This document shows positions 7,760 to 18,250 of a stretch of 21,536 nt of DNA, one piece after another. The notes under the pieces are model-generated. The model did no database searches, was not told the origin of the DNA, and saw only the letters and a program-made list of their open reading frames with translations. The translations under genes were made by a program, and so were the position numbers. Source of the stretch: CAZVYN01 sp964631125 (GTDB taxonomy: Bacteria; Eisenbacteria; RBG-16-71-46; CAIMUX01); NCBI GenBank assembly GCA_964631125.1, contig CAZVYN010000070.1:1-21536 (forward strand). Direction: 5' to 3'. Within the stretch, counting starts at the first letter, position 1, and every line of letters starts with the position of its first letter.

Positions 7760-9521
7760 CGACCGCCTCCAACTGCTCGGTCAGCTCCTGCCTTCGGGAC
7801 ATGTCCGCGAAGGCGCCGCCGAGGGCGAGCAGTTCGTCGGGAGAGCCATGCTCGAGGATCGACCCCTGCTCCAAGACGACGATCTGATCGGCCTCGCGCG
7901 CCGTCGACGCGCGGTGCGTGATGACCAGCGTCGTTCGTCCAAAGCGGACGCGGCGCAAGTCCGCCCAGAGCCGGGCTTCGGTCTCCTTGTCGACGCTGGC
8001 CAGAGCGTCGTCCAAGACCAACACCGGCGCGTCCATGAGCAGCGCGCGGGCGAGCGCTGTGCGTTGACGCTGTCCGCCCGAAACGGTGATGCCGCGCTCA
8101 CCCACCCGCGTTTCCAGGCCGTGCGGGAAACTGTCGATGTCGGTCCAGAGTCCGGCCAGCCGCGCGGCCGCCTCGACGTCCGCGTCGCTCACGTCGGGCC
8201 GCCCGAAGCGGATGTTCTCGGCCAGCGTGTCCGAGAAGAGGAATCCCTCCTGTGGGACGATGGTGACGGCGCGCCTCAGATCGGCGGTGCGGAGCGCGCG
8301 GAGATCGTGCCCGTCGAGCAGGATTCGACCTTCGTCGGGATCGACGAGTCGCGGGAGCAACTGGGCCAAGGTTGACTTGCCGGCCGCGGTTCGGCCGACC
8401 ACGGCGACGGTGGCGCCGGCGGGAATCTCGAAGGAGACGTGCCGCAGCACCCACGGGCCGTCGGCGTAGCGGTAGGAGACGTCCTCCCAACGGATCGCGC
8501 CGCGCACGGCCTCGCGCGACAGTACGGTCTCACCGTCCGTGATCTCCGGGCGCGCCTGGAACACTTCGAGAATCCGCTGCATGGCGGCCTCGCCGCGCTG
8601 GAGGAGCGAGACGACCCAGCCGGTCGCGATGAACGGCCAGGTGAGCTGCGAGAGGTAGGCCATGAAGGCGACCAGCCCGCCGATGGTGAGCGCGCCGGAG
8701 ATGACCCGCGCGCCGCCGACCCAGAGCAGCACGAGCGAGTCGACGCCGACCACGGCGGCCACCGTCGCGTAGAAGAGAGCGCGGTAGCGGATCAGCGCCA
8801 CGTTGCTCTCGCGGTAGAGCCGGCTGCGTTCGGTGAAGTGAATTGTCTCGGCCGCTTCTTGCACGTTGGCCTGCACGACCCTGATCCCGGCCAGATTCTC
8901 CTGCGCCGCGTTCTGCAGCCGGCCGTACTCGTCCTGCACCGCGAGCGAACGACGATGCACCTCGCCCGAGAAGTAGGCGACGAGCGTCGCCATGACCGGA
9001 AACGGCGCGAGCACCGCCAGCGTCAGGATCGGATCGATCTGCAGCATGAGGACGACGGAGGCGACGACGAGCGTAAAGGTGTTGAGCGCGTACATGAGTC
9101 CGGGACCGACCACGTCGCGCACGGCGTTGAGATCGTTCGTCGCCCGCGCCATCAGGTCGCCCGTGCGGTGCCGATGGAAGAACGAAGGGGAGAGCGAGAT
9201 CAACTGCGCGAAGAAGTCGTTGCGCAGGTCGTACTCGATGCGGCGGGACATGCCGATCAGAGTCCAGCGCATGCCGTACATGAAGACGCCGGCCGCCACG
9301 CTCGCCGCGAGCATCCAGAGCGAGAGGGTGAGGAGTTCGCGAGAAGGCGCGCCCTCGCCGACTCGGTCGATCCCCGTGCGAACGAGCCAGGGGATCGTCA
9401 GGATGCCGGCCGACTTGCCCAGCATCATCAGGTAGCCGAAGGCGACGTCGCGACGGTAGCGGTTCAGGTAACGCCCCAGCGGGCGCAGATGGGGAAAGAG
9501 GCCGCCGCGGGCGCGGTTCAA
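7746..9521 (-). CDS. ABC exporter, half-transporter with degenerate Walker B (subunit 1)
   Basis: 591 residues with a type I exporter membrane domain (about 20-310) and an NBD: Walker A G-R-T-A-A-G-K-S-T (376-384), Q-loop Gln424, signature V-S-G-G-Q (480-484), Walker B V-L-V-L-D-D (500-505) and H-loop His536. The catalytic Glu after Walker B is replaced by Asp505. This is the hallmark of the subunit that builds the non-hydrolytic site in heterodimeric exporters such as TM287/288. Its own signature is intact and pairs with the catalytic Walker B of the downstream partner. The likely start is TTG at 9519-9521. No ATG or good ribosome binding site lies in frame just upstream, so the exact start is the least certain part. 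Encoded first in a two-gene operon. Confidence 0.92.
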   Translation of the reverse strand: MNRARGGLFPHLRPLGRYLNRYRRDVAFGYLMMLGKSAGILTIPWLVRTGIDRVGEGAPSRELLTLSLWMLAASVAAGVFMYGMRWTLIGMSRRIEYDLRNDFFAQLISLSPSFFHRHRTGDLMARATNDLNAVRDVVGPGLMYALNTFTLVVASVVLMLQIDPILTLAVLAPFPVMATLVAYFSGEVHRRSLAVQDEYGRLQNAAQENLAGIRVVQANVQEAAETIHFTERSRLYRESNVALIRYRALFYATVAAVVGVDSLVLLWVGGARVISGALTIGGLVAFMAYLSQLTWPFIATGWVVSLLQRGEAAMQRILEVFQARPEITDGETVLSREAVRGAIRWEDVSYRYADGPWVLRHVSFEIPAGATVAVVGRTAAGKSTLAQLLPRLVDPDEGRILLDGHDLRALRTADLRRAVTIVPQEGFLFSDTLAENIRFGRPDVSDADVEAAARLAGLWTDIDSFPHGLETRVGERGITVSGGQRQRTALARALLMDAPVLVLDDALASVDKETEARLWADLRRVRFGRTTLVITHRASTAREADQIVVLEQGSILEHGSPDELLALGGAFADMSRRQELTEQLEAVDVGD

Positions 9522-9550
9522 TGATGGCGACGGGGCGATGTTCGACTCCT

Positions 9551-9583
9551 CTTCGTCCCGGCCGAGAGGCGGCCGGGACGAAG
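9551..9583 (-). terminator. Strong hairpin between dehydrogenase gene and ABC operon
   Basis: Arms CTTCGTCCCGGCC (9551-9563) and GGCCGGGACGAAG (9571-9583) are perfectly complementary over 13 bases with a 7-base loop. On the - strand it lies just after the sorting-tail dehydrogenase stop (9617) and before the ABC operon start (9521). It probably ends or attenuates transcription from the dehydrogenase gene. There is no T-run after the stem, so read-through into the ABC genes is possible. Confidence 0.55.
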
Positions 9584-9616
9584 GAGTGAATCAGAACCGG
9601 GCGGCTGCGCCAAGAC

Positions 9617-11107
9617 TCAGCGCAGGAGCTGAACTCTTGTCGCGCTCGCTCCGCTGACGAGCTCGAGTCGGATCCAGTAGACCCCGCTCGGCAGATCGCG
9701 GCCCAGGCTGTCTCGCCCGTCCCACTCCACCAGTCCGCCCGCGCCGTCCCGGCGGACCGTCAGCCGGCGAAGCACACGGCCGGTCAGATCGACGACCTCC
9801 GCCCCCTCGACTCGCGCCGAATCCGTTCCAGAGAGGCTGAGCCGGGTTCGCGAGCGGAACGGATTCGGAGTTGCGGGCGAGAGGACGAGCGCTCGGTCCG
9901 CTCCACTCGGCGGATCCACCGCGACCGGGTCGAGACCGACCCGGAAGATCTCCCCGTCCGTGTTTCCGTTCCCGCGATCGATCACGTGCAATTGGCCCAG
10001 TCCGTCGGGCCAGATCCCGACCACGCGGCTGATGGCGAACCCGCCGCCCGGCAGGAGATCGCTCGATCGATCGATCAACTCCGTCACCTGCGCGCCGTCG
10101 TAGCGGATCGTCCAGATCTGATTCGTGCAGTAGTCGGCGAAGAAGTACGCCCCTTGCATGCCAGTCAGGACGTCCCCCCGGTAGACCGCCCCTCCGACGA
10201 TCGAGCAACGGCCGGCGGAGTGCGGGTACTCGTGGATGGGCGGCGTGTCGCCGACCTGCTGGCACCCGACCGGCGGTTGATAACAGTGCGTCCCCTCGAG
10301 CCGACGCCAGCCATAGTTCTCCCCGCCGGGAGACGACGCGGCCTGGAAGTTCAGCTCCTCCCATGCAACCTGACCGACATCGGCCATCCACAGGTCGCCG
10401 GTCAGCGGATCGAAGTGGATACCCCACGGATTGCGAGTCCCGATCGCCCAGATCTCCTCGCGATATCCAGGGACCGAGACGAAGGGGTTGTCGGGAGGAA
10501 TCGCGTAGGGTGAGGCGGAATCGACGTCGATCCGTAGAACCTTCCCGAGGAGCTCGCCGGGGTTCTGGGCATACTCATTCGGATCGCCTGGCTCGCCGCC
10601 GTCACCCATCGCGATATAGAGATATGAATCGGGTCCGAAGGCGAGATACCCGCCGTTGTGATCGACATGCGGCTGTTCGACGAAGAGGATCTGCGACGCG
10701 GAATTCACGTTCGCGACATCCGGGTTGCCCGACACCTGATAGCGCTCGACGACGGTGTGGCCGTCCAAGTTCGTGTAGTTGACGAAGAACGCGCCGTTGG
10801 TCCCGTAATCAGGATGGAAAGCGAGGCCGAGGAGCCCCTGCAGCCCTCCGCTCAACACTTTCGTTCGGATGTCGAGAAACAAGACCGGCTGGACCAAGCC
10901 GTTCTTCCAGAGCTTGATCACGCCCCGCTGCTCGACGATGAAGAACCGCGCGTCGCTCAGGGGTGCGGTCACGAGCACCGGCCGCTCCAGGTTGGCTGCG
11001 ATGCGCGTGGTCGAGAGAAAGGCCTGAGCGGGCGCGGCGCCCAGCGCCAGGGTCAACACGACCATGACCGTCAGCGATAGGGCGCATGAGCGACGCGGCA
11101 GGTGCAT
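9617..11107 (-). CDS. Secreted PQQ-dependent sugar/aldose dehydrogenase with C-terminal sorting domain
   Basis: 496 residues. A signal peptide (R-R at 5-6, hydrophobic core, A-Q-A ending at 29) leads into a six-bladed propeller of the glucose/sorbosone dehydrogenase family (about 35-390). Family signs are G-L-L-G-L-A-F-H-P-D (91-100), the catalytic-type D-H-N-G-G (149-153), the metal/PQQ-site-like M-G-D-G-G (167-171), G-T-R-N-P-W-G-I (223-230) and G-G-E-N-Y-G-W-R (261-268). Members oxidise sugars outside the cytoplasm using PQQ and calcium; the exact substrate is not predictable. Residues 406-496 form a FlgD-like/type A sorting tail (T-P-N-P-F, E-W-D-G-R-D, P-S-G-V-Y-W) that would direct export or surface attachment. 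ATG at 11105-11107 follows a strong GAGGAGG site. No PQQ biosynthesis genes are in the window. Confidence 0.92.
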   Translation of the reverse strand: MHLPRRSCALSLTVMVVLTLALGAAPAQAFLSTTRIAANLERPVLVTAPLSDARFFIVEQRGVIKLWKNGLVQPVLFLDIRTKVLSGGLQGLLGLAFHPDYGTNGAFFVNYTNLDGHTVVERYQVSGNPDVANVNSASQILFVEQPHVDHNGGYLAFGPDSYLYIAMGDGGEPGDPNEYAQNPGELLGKVLRIDVDSASPYAIPPDNPFVSVPGYREEIWAIGTRNPWGIHFDPLTGDLWMADVGQVAWEELNFQAASSPGGENYGWRRLEGTHCYQPPVGCQQVGDTPPIHEYPHSAGRCSIVGGAVYRGDVLTGMQGAYFFADYCTNQIWTIRYDGAQVTELIDRSSDLLPGGGFAISRVVGIWPDGLGQLHVIDRGNGNTDGEIFRVGLDPVAVDPPSGADRALVLSPATPNPFRSRTRLSLSGTDSARVEGAEVVDLTGRVLRRLTVRRDGAGGLVEWDGRDSLGRDLPSGVYWIRLELVSGASATRVQLLR

Positions 11108-11144
11108 GGCAACCTCCTCGGATGCGATCGATGTCGGGAGTCCG

Positions 11145-11150
11145 AGTGTA
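11145..11150 (-). promoter_or_regulatory. Candidate -10 element of the dehydrogenase gene
   Basis: On the - strand TACACT lies 37 bases upstream of the dehydrogenase ATG, a good -10 hexamer at a sensible distance with a GAGGAGG ribosome binding site between. The -35 region at the expected spacing is poor. The rest of this 120-base gap holds only a short GGCGC/GCGCC hairpin (11193-11208), which may help end the spoVR operon. Confidence 0.35.
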
Positions 11151-11227
11151 GCGGCGGAGCATGCGCGCGAGCCCAGAAATACGAACGGCGCAGGCGCGAA
11201 GAGGCGCCCATGCCAAAGATCAGCGCG

Positions 11228-12700
11228 CTACCTCTCCCGGAACTCCGTCCCGTCGTGCGAGAGGAGGCGTTCCTTGTCGCCGGAGCGGGTCACGACGTGG
11301 CAGGGACGTCCCCAGATCTTGGCCAGATTCTGCAGAGTGTCGCGCGCGTACTGGAGGTCGAGGTCGACCCCCTGGTGGTCGTGGGTCAGGAGCAGTTCGC
11401 CGCGGTTCTCGTAGTTGCCGTCTTCGACCGAGATGACCGGGTGGCCGGCATTGGTGAGCTGGAAGAGGAGTTGCTCCTTGATGTGGAGGAACTCGCGATC
11501 GGAGATCTCCAACCGCCGGGTGCGCTCGTTGTACTTGTAGACGAAGAGCCGCGAGCGATCACAGAAATCGGGCGTGAGGAAGGTGTCGATGAAGGTGAGG
11601 TCGTTATACATCCGCCGCACCTCGAAGATCTTCTCGCGCCCTCTCATCGCTTTCGTGTCCCACGCCATCCGTCGCTCGTAGTCGTCGCACTCCTCCCAAT
11701 CCTTGCCGAACTGACCGCGGTCCCAGCGCCGTTCGATGTCGCGCCACAGTTCGAGCCCGACCTTGTACGGATTGAACTGGCCCGGCGGCATGGCGAAGAC
11801 ACCCGCGCTGTGGTCCGCGTAGTCGACCACCTCCGAGTCGTCGAGGATCCGCTCGGTCATGATCTTCGAGTGCCAGAACGAAGCCCATCCTTCGTTGGCG
11901 ATCTTCGTCTGCATCTGAGGCAGGAAGTAGTAGGCCTCTTCGCGGACGATCTCGAGCAGTTCGCGCTGCCAGCGATCGAGCGCGGCGTGCTGCGCCAAGA
12001 ACAGAAGGACATCGCGCTCGGGGCGTTCGGGGAAACGGCGGCGGCGCAACTTGTCCTCGGCCAGTTTGCGGCGCTGCTCTTCCAGGAACTCGGGCGGGTT
12101 GACGAATGAGTCGAGGTACTCCTTCGCTCGAATGCGCTGCACCGGCGAGTCGACCGGCTCCTCCTCGGTCACCGGGATCGGGGCGGTCCGCGCCTCCAGG
12201 AAGACGCGGTGCGGATCGATCAGATGCTCCAGCGAGAGAGCCAGGTCGAGGAAAGCCTCGACCCGATCCTGCCCCTGCCGGTCCATGTGACGGCGGACCT
12301 GCGCGGCGTGCTGCGCCATCGCGTCGACCATGCGGCGATTGGTGTGCGCGAAGAAGACGTTGTTCTTGAAGAAGTCGCTGTGCCCGTAGACATGGGCCAT
12401 GACCAGCTTCTGGTCGACCAGCTCGTTCGACTCCTGCAGATAGGCGATGGACGGATTGTTGTTGATGACCAGCTCGTAGATCTTCGAGAGCCCGTAGGCG
12501 TGGCTCTTGGCCAACCGCTCGAACTCCATCCCGAATCGCCAGTGCGGATACCGCACGGGAAAGCCTCCGTAGGCCGCGACCTGGTTCATCTCTTCCCAAG
12601 TCACGACCTCGTAGACCACCTCGAAGAAGTCGAGGCCGAGGCCGCGCGCGACTTCCCGGATCTCGTCGCGCGCCGCCGCCAGCTCGAGGGGAAGACTCAT
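11228..12700 (-). CDS. spoVR: SpoVR/YcgB family protein
   Basis: 490 residues from the ATG at 12698-12700; E. coli YcgB has about 510. Recognisable blocks include the N-terminal Y-E-x-V-x-W-E-E-M region, I-N-N-N-P-S (79-84), M-A-H-V-Y-G-H-S-D-F-F (101-111), N-E-G-W-A-S-F-W-H in the middle and L-D-L-Q-Y-A-R-D-T near the C-terminus. The family is tied to spore cortex formation in Bacillus and to stress or starvation in other bacteria; its biochemical activity is not established. The frame is open further upstream, but that start is rejected because ATG 12700 overlaps the yeaH stop as ATGA (12697-12700), a coupling typical of this operon. Last gene of prkA-yeaH-spoVR. Confidence 0.94.
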   Translation of the reverse strand: MSLPLELAAARDEIREVARGLGLDFFEVVYEVVTWEEMNQVAAYGGFPVRYPHWRFGMEFERLAKSHAYGLSKIYELVINNNPSIAYLQESNELVDQKLVMAHVYGHSDFFKNNVFFAHTNRRMVDAMAQHAAQVRRHMDRQGQDRVEAFLDLALSLEHLIDPHRVFLEARTAPIPVTEEEPVDSPVQRIRAKEYLDSFVNPPEFLEEQRRKLAEDKLRRRRFPERPERDVLLFLAQHAALDRWQRELLEIVREEAYYFLPQMQTKIANEGWASFWHSKIMTERILDDSEVVDYADHSAGVFAMPPGQFNPYKVGLELWRDIERRWDRGQFGKDWEECDDYERRMAWDTKAMRGREKIFEVRRMYNDLTFIDTFLTPDFCDRSRLFVYKYNERTRRLEISDREFLHIKEQLLFQLTNAGHPVISVEDGNYENRGELLLTHDHQGVDLDLQYARDTLQNLAKIWGRPCHVVTRSGDKERLLSHDGTEFRER

Positions 12701-13800
12701 CGGCCCTTCCCGAGGAATTCCTTGATCGAGTCGTAGATGTGGTCTTTGTCCGGGATGTGCGACGTGACCAGGTTGTCGGCGCCCTTGAAGTAGGAGCGCA
12801 GATCCTTCAGGAACTGACCCGAGCCGTAGGGTGACTCGACCTGTCCATAGGCGAACTGATTCGAGATCGGTAGGATCGAATCGCTCAGGAGCCGCAGAGA
12901 GACCTCCGTGTCGCCCGAGCCCCAGTTGTCGCCGTCGGAGAAGTGGAAGGCGTAGACGTTCCAATCGGCCGGGTTGTACTCCTCGGTCAGGATCCGGTCG
13001 AGCAGCGTGTAAGCCGAGCTGATCTTGGTGCCGCCCGATTCGCGCAGATGGAAGAAGGTCTCGCGGTCGACCTCGCGCGCCGCCGCATCGTGCACGATGT
13101 AGCGGATGTCCAGGTCGCCGTACTGATGGCGGAGCCAGGCGTCGATCCAGAAGGTCTCGATCCGCACGATCTCCTTCTGCTCGTCGCCCATCGAGCCCGA
13201 AACATCCATGAGATAGAAGACGACGGCGTCGGCGCGCGGATCGGGCGAGGTGCGCCTTGCGCGATAGCGCATGTCGTCGCGGATCGGGATGATGACCGGG
13301 TTGTCGGGGTCGTAGACCCCCGACGAGATCTGTCGCTTGAGCGCGCGCCGGAACGTGCGGTGCAGATGGCGCAAGGATTCGGGCCCGGTCGGCCGGACGC
13401 CGGTATAGCGATCCTTGCGATCCTGGATCGAGCGCGCACCCTTCGGTTGGATGTTGGGCAGCTCGAGCTCTTCGCCCAGCATCGCCGCCAGCTCTTCCAG
13501 CGTGACGTCGACCTCGACCATGTGCTGGCCCGGCTGGTCGCCGGCGCCCTGTCCCGGTCCGGCCTTGTCCGGATCGACCGCGTCGCCCGCCTCGCCGGCG
13601 CCCTGTCCGACACCGCCCGCTTGATTCTTCCCGTACTTGAAGCGAGGCAGATCGATCTGCGGGACCGGGATCGAGATCAACTTTCCGTTCTGCCGCCCGA
13701 CCATCTCCCCTTTGGAGACGTAGCGACGGAAGTCCTTCTTGATCCGCCCCTTCACGATCTCGCGGAAGCGGTTGTGATCGCGATCGATCCGGAGTGACAT
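12697..13800 (-). CDS. yeaH: YeaH/UPF0229 (DUF444) family protein with von Willebrand A-like domain
   Basis: 367 residues, slightly shorter than E. coli YeaH (about 427). The N-terminus M-S-L-R-I-D-R-D-H-N-R-F is family-like. A Gly/Gln/Pro-rich, low-complexity linker (about 60-92) precedes the conserved core. From about 190 there is a vWA-like fold with a MIDAS-type D-V-S-G-S-M-G (199-205), then G-G-T-K-I-S-S-A (256-263) and S-D-G-D-N-W (288-293). It is the usual partner of the PrkA kinase; the molecular role is unknown, but metal-dependent protein binding is likely from the vWA motif. ATG at 13798-13800 is chosen over an upstream alternative because it has an AGGAAG site and gives the family start. 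A hairpin lies just upstream (13817-13832). Confidence 0.94.
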   Translation of the reverse strand: MSLRIDRDHNRFREIVKGRIKKDFRRYVSKGEMVGRQNGKLISIPVPQIDLPRFKYGKNQAGGVGQGAGEAGDAVDPDKAGPGQGAGDQPGQHMVEVDVTLEELAAMLGEELELPNIQPKGARSIQDRKDRYTGVRPTGPESLRHLHRTFRRALKRQISSGVYDPDNPVIIPIRDDMRYRARRTSPDPRADAVVFYLMDVSGSMGDEQKEIVRIETFWIDAWLRHQYGDLDIRYIVHDAAAREVDRETFFHLRESGGTKISSAYTLLDRILTEEYNPADWNVYAFHFSDGDNWGSGDTEVSLRLLSDSILPISNQFAYGQVESPYGSGQFLKDLRSYFKGADNLVTSHIPDKDHIYDSIKEFLGKGR

Positions 13801-13816
13801 GATGGAACTTCCTCGC

Positions 13817-13831
13817 AGCCGGCCTCCCGGC

Positions 13832-13832
<1 letters not shown>
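13817..13832 (-). promoter_or_regulatory. Hairpin between prkA and yeaH
   Basis: On the - strand AGCCGG-GAGG-CCGGCT forms a perfect 6-bp stem with a GAGG tetraloop. It starts at the last base of the prkA stop codon and ends just before the yeaH ribosome binding site. It could stabilise the prkA mRNA end or tune the prkA:yeaH ratio. No T-tract follows, so a full terminator is unlikely. Role is inferred from position only. Confidence 0.45.
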
Positions 13833-15880
<2,048 letters not shown>

Positions 15881-16160
15881 GGGGGTTCCATCCTCCCGTT
15901 GGTCGCGGAAACTCTCGGAGCGGGAATCAGCGGCAGATCGCCCCTGCCTACGGAGCGGATCATGCGAACCGCCGCCGCGCGCATTCAAGACATCATTCCA
16001 CGCCTCCTCTATCCGATTCGGGGGGCGCGGTTCCCCAGAGATCGGCGGGTGACGAGCCAGTCTTGAGGAGTGCCCGCCCGCCTCGTGCGACGACGGCCTG
16101 TCCCTGCTAGGCTCCGCGCTCCGCGGCGGACGCCCGCGGGTCTAGGTAAGGGGGCCCGAG
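15881..16160. promoter_or_regulatory. Divergent intergenic region between prkA (-) and ruvB (+)
   Basis: 280 bases with no credible gene. On the + strand an extended -10-like TGCTAGGCT (16105-16113) precedes ruvB by about 50 bases, without a good -35, and AAGGGGG (16148-16154) is the ruvB ribosome binding site. On the - strand TGGCTCGTCACCCGCC (16044-16059) keeps the GG-N10-GC spacing and most of the -24 half of a sigma-54 promoter, about 150 bases upstream of prkA, but lacks TT in the -12 half. Both assignments are weak. Confidence 0.35.
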
Positions 16161-17195
16161 ATGGACAGTACGCGCAGCGCGTGGAGCGATCCGCTGCCGC
16201 AGGACGGGGAGGCGCCTTTCGAGGGCGGGTTGCGGCCCCAGAGCTTGGCCGATTTCATCGGCCAACGGAGCGTCTGCGACAACCTGAGCATCCTCGTACA
16301 AGCCGCGCGTCTCCGCGGCGAGCCGCTGGAGCACCTCCTCCTGACAGGTCCGCCGGGGCTTGGCAAGACCTCCTTGGCCCTGCTGCTGGCGCACGAGATG
16401 CAGGCCGAGATCCGCCAGACGAGTGGTCCCGTCTTGCAGCACGCCGGTGACCTCGCCGGGCTCCTCACCTCGTTGCCGCGCGGCGGCATCCTCTTCATCG
16501 ACGAGATCCATCGCCTCAACCGCACGGTCGAAGAGTACCTCTACCAGGCGATGGAGGACTTCCGCCTGGACATCCTCTTGGACCGGGGACCGAGCGCGCG
16601 GAGCGTGCAGCTGAAGTTGGAGCGGTTCACGCTCGCGGGGGCGACGACCCGAGCGGGGCTGCTGACGAGCCCGTTGCGCTCGCGCTTCGGCTGGATCGGC
16701 CGCGTGGACTTCTATGGCCCGGAGGACCTGCGCGAGATCCTCGACCGGAGTGCGCGGCTGCTCCAGGTGGAGATCGCGCGCGGGGCGCTCGAGGAACTGG
16801 CGCGACGGAGCCGGGGCACGCCGCGCATCGCCAACCGGCTGTTGAGGCGGGTGCGCGACTACGCGCAGGTTCGCGCGGATGGCGTCGTCACGCTGGAGCT
16901 GGCGCGCGAGGCGCTCGCGTTACTCGAGATCGACGACCGCGGCCTCGACGAGATGGACCGACGTCTGCTGCAGACGGTGGTCCGGCAGTTCTCAGGTGGA
17001 CCGGTGGGACTCGGGACGTTGGCGGCGGCGTTGGGCGAGGAGCCTGACACGCTCGAAGAGGTGCACGAGCCGTATCTGGTGCAGTGCGGGTTCCTCCAGC
17101 GAACCCGACTCGGTCGCATGGCGACGCCGGGCGCGTACGTCGCGCTCGGATTGAACGCGCCGCCGCCGACCGGCGGGCAAGGATCTCTGCTGTGA
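16161..17195 (+). CDS. ruvB: Holliday junction branch-migration ATPase RuvB
   Basis: 344 residues, full length. RuvB is the hexameric AAA+ motor that pulls DNA through the RuvA-bound junction. Motifs: L-R-P-Q-S-L-A-D-F-I-G-Q (24-35), Walker A G-P-P-G-L-G-K-T (63-70), Walker B L-F-I-D-E (111-115), sensor 1 G-A-T-T-R (160-164), the arginine-finger region R-S-R-F-G (173-177), sensor 2 G-T-P-R-I-A-N (219-225), and a winged-helix end with Q-C-G-F-L-Q-R-T (308-315). The start ATG follows AAGGGGG. The TGA stop overlaps the GTG of queA (GTGA at 17192-17195). Its partner ruvA lies about 13.5 kb away, across the inserted block. Confidence 0.97.
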   Translation: MDSTRSAWSDPLPQDGEAPFEGGLRPQSLADFIGQRSVCDNLSILVQAARLRGEPLEHLLLTGPPGLGKTSLALLLAHEMQAEIRQTSGPVLQHAGDLAGLLTSLPRGGILFIDEIHRLNRTVEEYLYQAMEDFRLDILLDRGPSARSVQLKLERFTLAGATTRAGLLTSPLRSRFGWIGRVDFYGPEDLREILDRSARLLQVEIARGALEELARRSRGTPRIANRLLRRVRDYAQVRADGVVTLELAREALALLEIDDRGLDEMDRRLLQTVVRQFSGGPVGLGTLAAALGEEPDTLEEVHEPYLVQCGFLQRTRLGRMATPGAYVALGLNAPPPTGGQGSLL

Positions 17196-18250
17196 GCGCC
17201 GGCAGCTCGGAGTCCGGTCCGCCCTCTCCCGCCTGGCTCGATGCGTACGACTTCGCGCTGCCGCCCGAGCGGATCGCCGCCCAGCCGGTCGAGCCGCGCG
17301 ACGCCAGTCGTCTCCTGGTCGTCGATCGTTCGCTCGAAGACGACACCGAGGCGCGGTTCAGCGACCTGCCGCAACTGCTCGCGCCGGGTGATCTCCTCGT
17401 CGTCAATGAAACGCGGGTGTTGGCCGCGCGGCTGGCGGCGCGGCTGGAGCGCACGGGGCGCGACGTCGAGATCCTTCTCTCGCATCCAGACGGGGCCGGT
17501 TGGCGCGCGCTGCTCGGACCGTCGCGCCGATTACGCGTCGGCGATCGGCTGCTGCTGACCGAAGGCGAGGGAGCTTGGACGATCGCCGAGCTGAGCGCCG
17601 GAGGAGGATTCCTGCTCACGGCCGAAGGACGCACGGCGGAAGCCATGATGGACGCGGTTGGACACATGCCGCTGCCCCCGTATCTCCATCGCGCCGATCG
17701 GCCGGAAGATCGCACCTGGTACCAGACGGTTTACGCGCGGGCGCCGGGGGCCATCGCGGCGCCGACGGCGGGCCTGCATTTCACCCCGGAACTGCTCGCG
17801 GCGGCGGCGGCGCGCGGCGTCGGGCTGGCGCGCGTGGTCCTGCATGTGGGCCTCGGCACGTTCGCGCCGGTGCGGGCGGTCGAGGCGGCGGCGCATCGCG
17901 TCGCGCCCGAACGTTTCCATGTCCCGCCGGAGACGCTCCTCGCCATGAAAGAGACGAGGGCTCGGGGAGGGCGCGTCGTCGCGGTGGGCACGACGACCGT
18001 GCGCGCGCTGGAGAGCGCGGCGCGTCTCGCCGAGCAGGGCGCCGAAGCTTGGACCGATCTCACGATCACGCCCGGCTTCCAGTTCGAGGCGGTCGACGCG
18101 GTCGTGACCAACCTCCACCTGCCACGCTCGAGTCTGCTCGTGCTCATCTCCGCTTTCGCAGGCCAAGAGCGGATCGCGCGCGCCTATCGCCGGGCGATCG
18201 AGGCAGGCTTCCGCTTCTACAGCTACGGCGATGCGATGCTGATCCTGTGA
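17192..18250 (+). CDS. queA: S-adenosylmethionine:tRNA ribosyltransferase-isomerase QueA
   Basis: 352 residues from a GTG start, normal for QueA. The enzyme moves the ribosyl group of SAM onto preQ1 in tRNA to make epoxyqueuosine, the step after Tgt. Conserved blocks: Y-D-F-A-L-P-P-E-R-I-A near the N-terminus, N-E-T-R-V (usually N-D-T-R-V), G-H-M-P-L-P-P-Y, A-A-P-T-A-G-L-H-F-T, L-H-V-G-L-G-T-F-A-P-V-R, V-G-T-T-T-V-R-A-L-E and T-N-L-H-L-P-R-S. The upstream frame is open, but GTG 17192 is chosen because it overlaps the ruvB stop and has AAGGAT upstream. Followed by tgt after a 15-bp near-duplication of the queA end. Confidence 0.96.
   Translation: MSAGSSESGPPSPAWLDAYDFALPPERIAAQPVEPRDASRLLVVDRSLEDDTEARFSDLPQLLAPGDLLVVNETRVLAARLAARLERTGRDVEILLSHPDGAGWRALLGPSRRLRVGDRLLLTEGEGAWTIAELSAGGGFLLTAEGRTAEAMMDAVGHMPLPPYLHRADRPEDRTWYQTVYARAPGAIAAPTAGLHFTPELLAAAAARGVGLARVVLHVGLGTFAPVRAVEAAAHRVAPERFHVPPETLLAMKETRARGGRVVAVGTTTVRALESAARLAEQGAEAWTDLTITPGFQFEAVDAVVTNLHLPRSSLLVLISAFAGQERIARAYRRAIEAGFRFYSYGDAMLIL

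Noticed and set aside
8439..9524. 361-codon open frame on the + strand
   Set aside because: Antisense of the ABC subunit 1 membrane domain; charged, repetitive composition and no domain.
11102..12109. 335-codon open frame on the + strand
   Set aside because: Antisense of spoVR; no ribosome binding site or domain.
12701..12964. Upstream start for SpoVR (at 12964)
   Set aside because: The extra N-terminus lies inside yeaH in another frame and has no family similarity; ATG 12700 gives the family start and the ATGA overlap.
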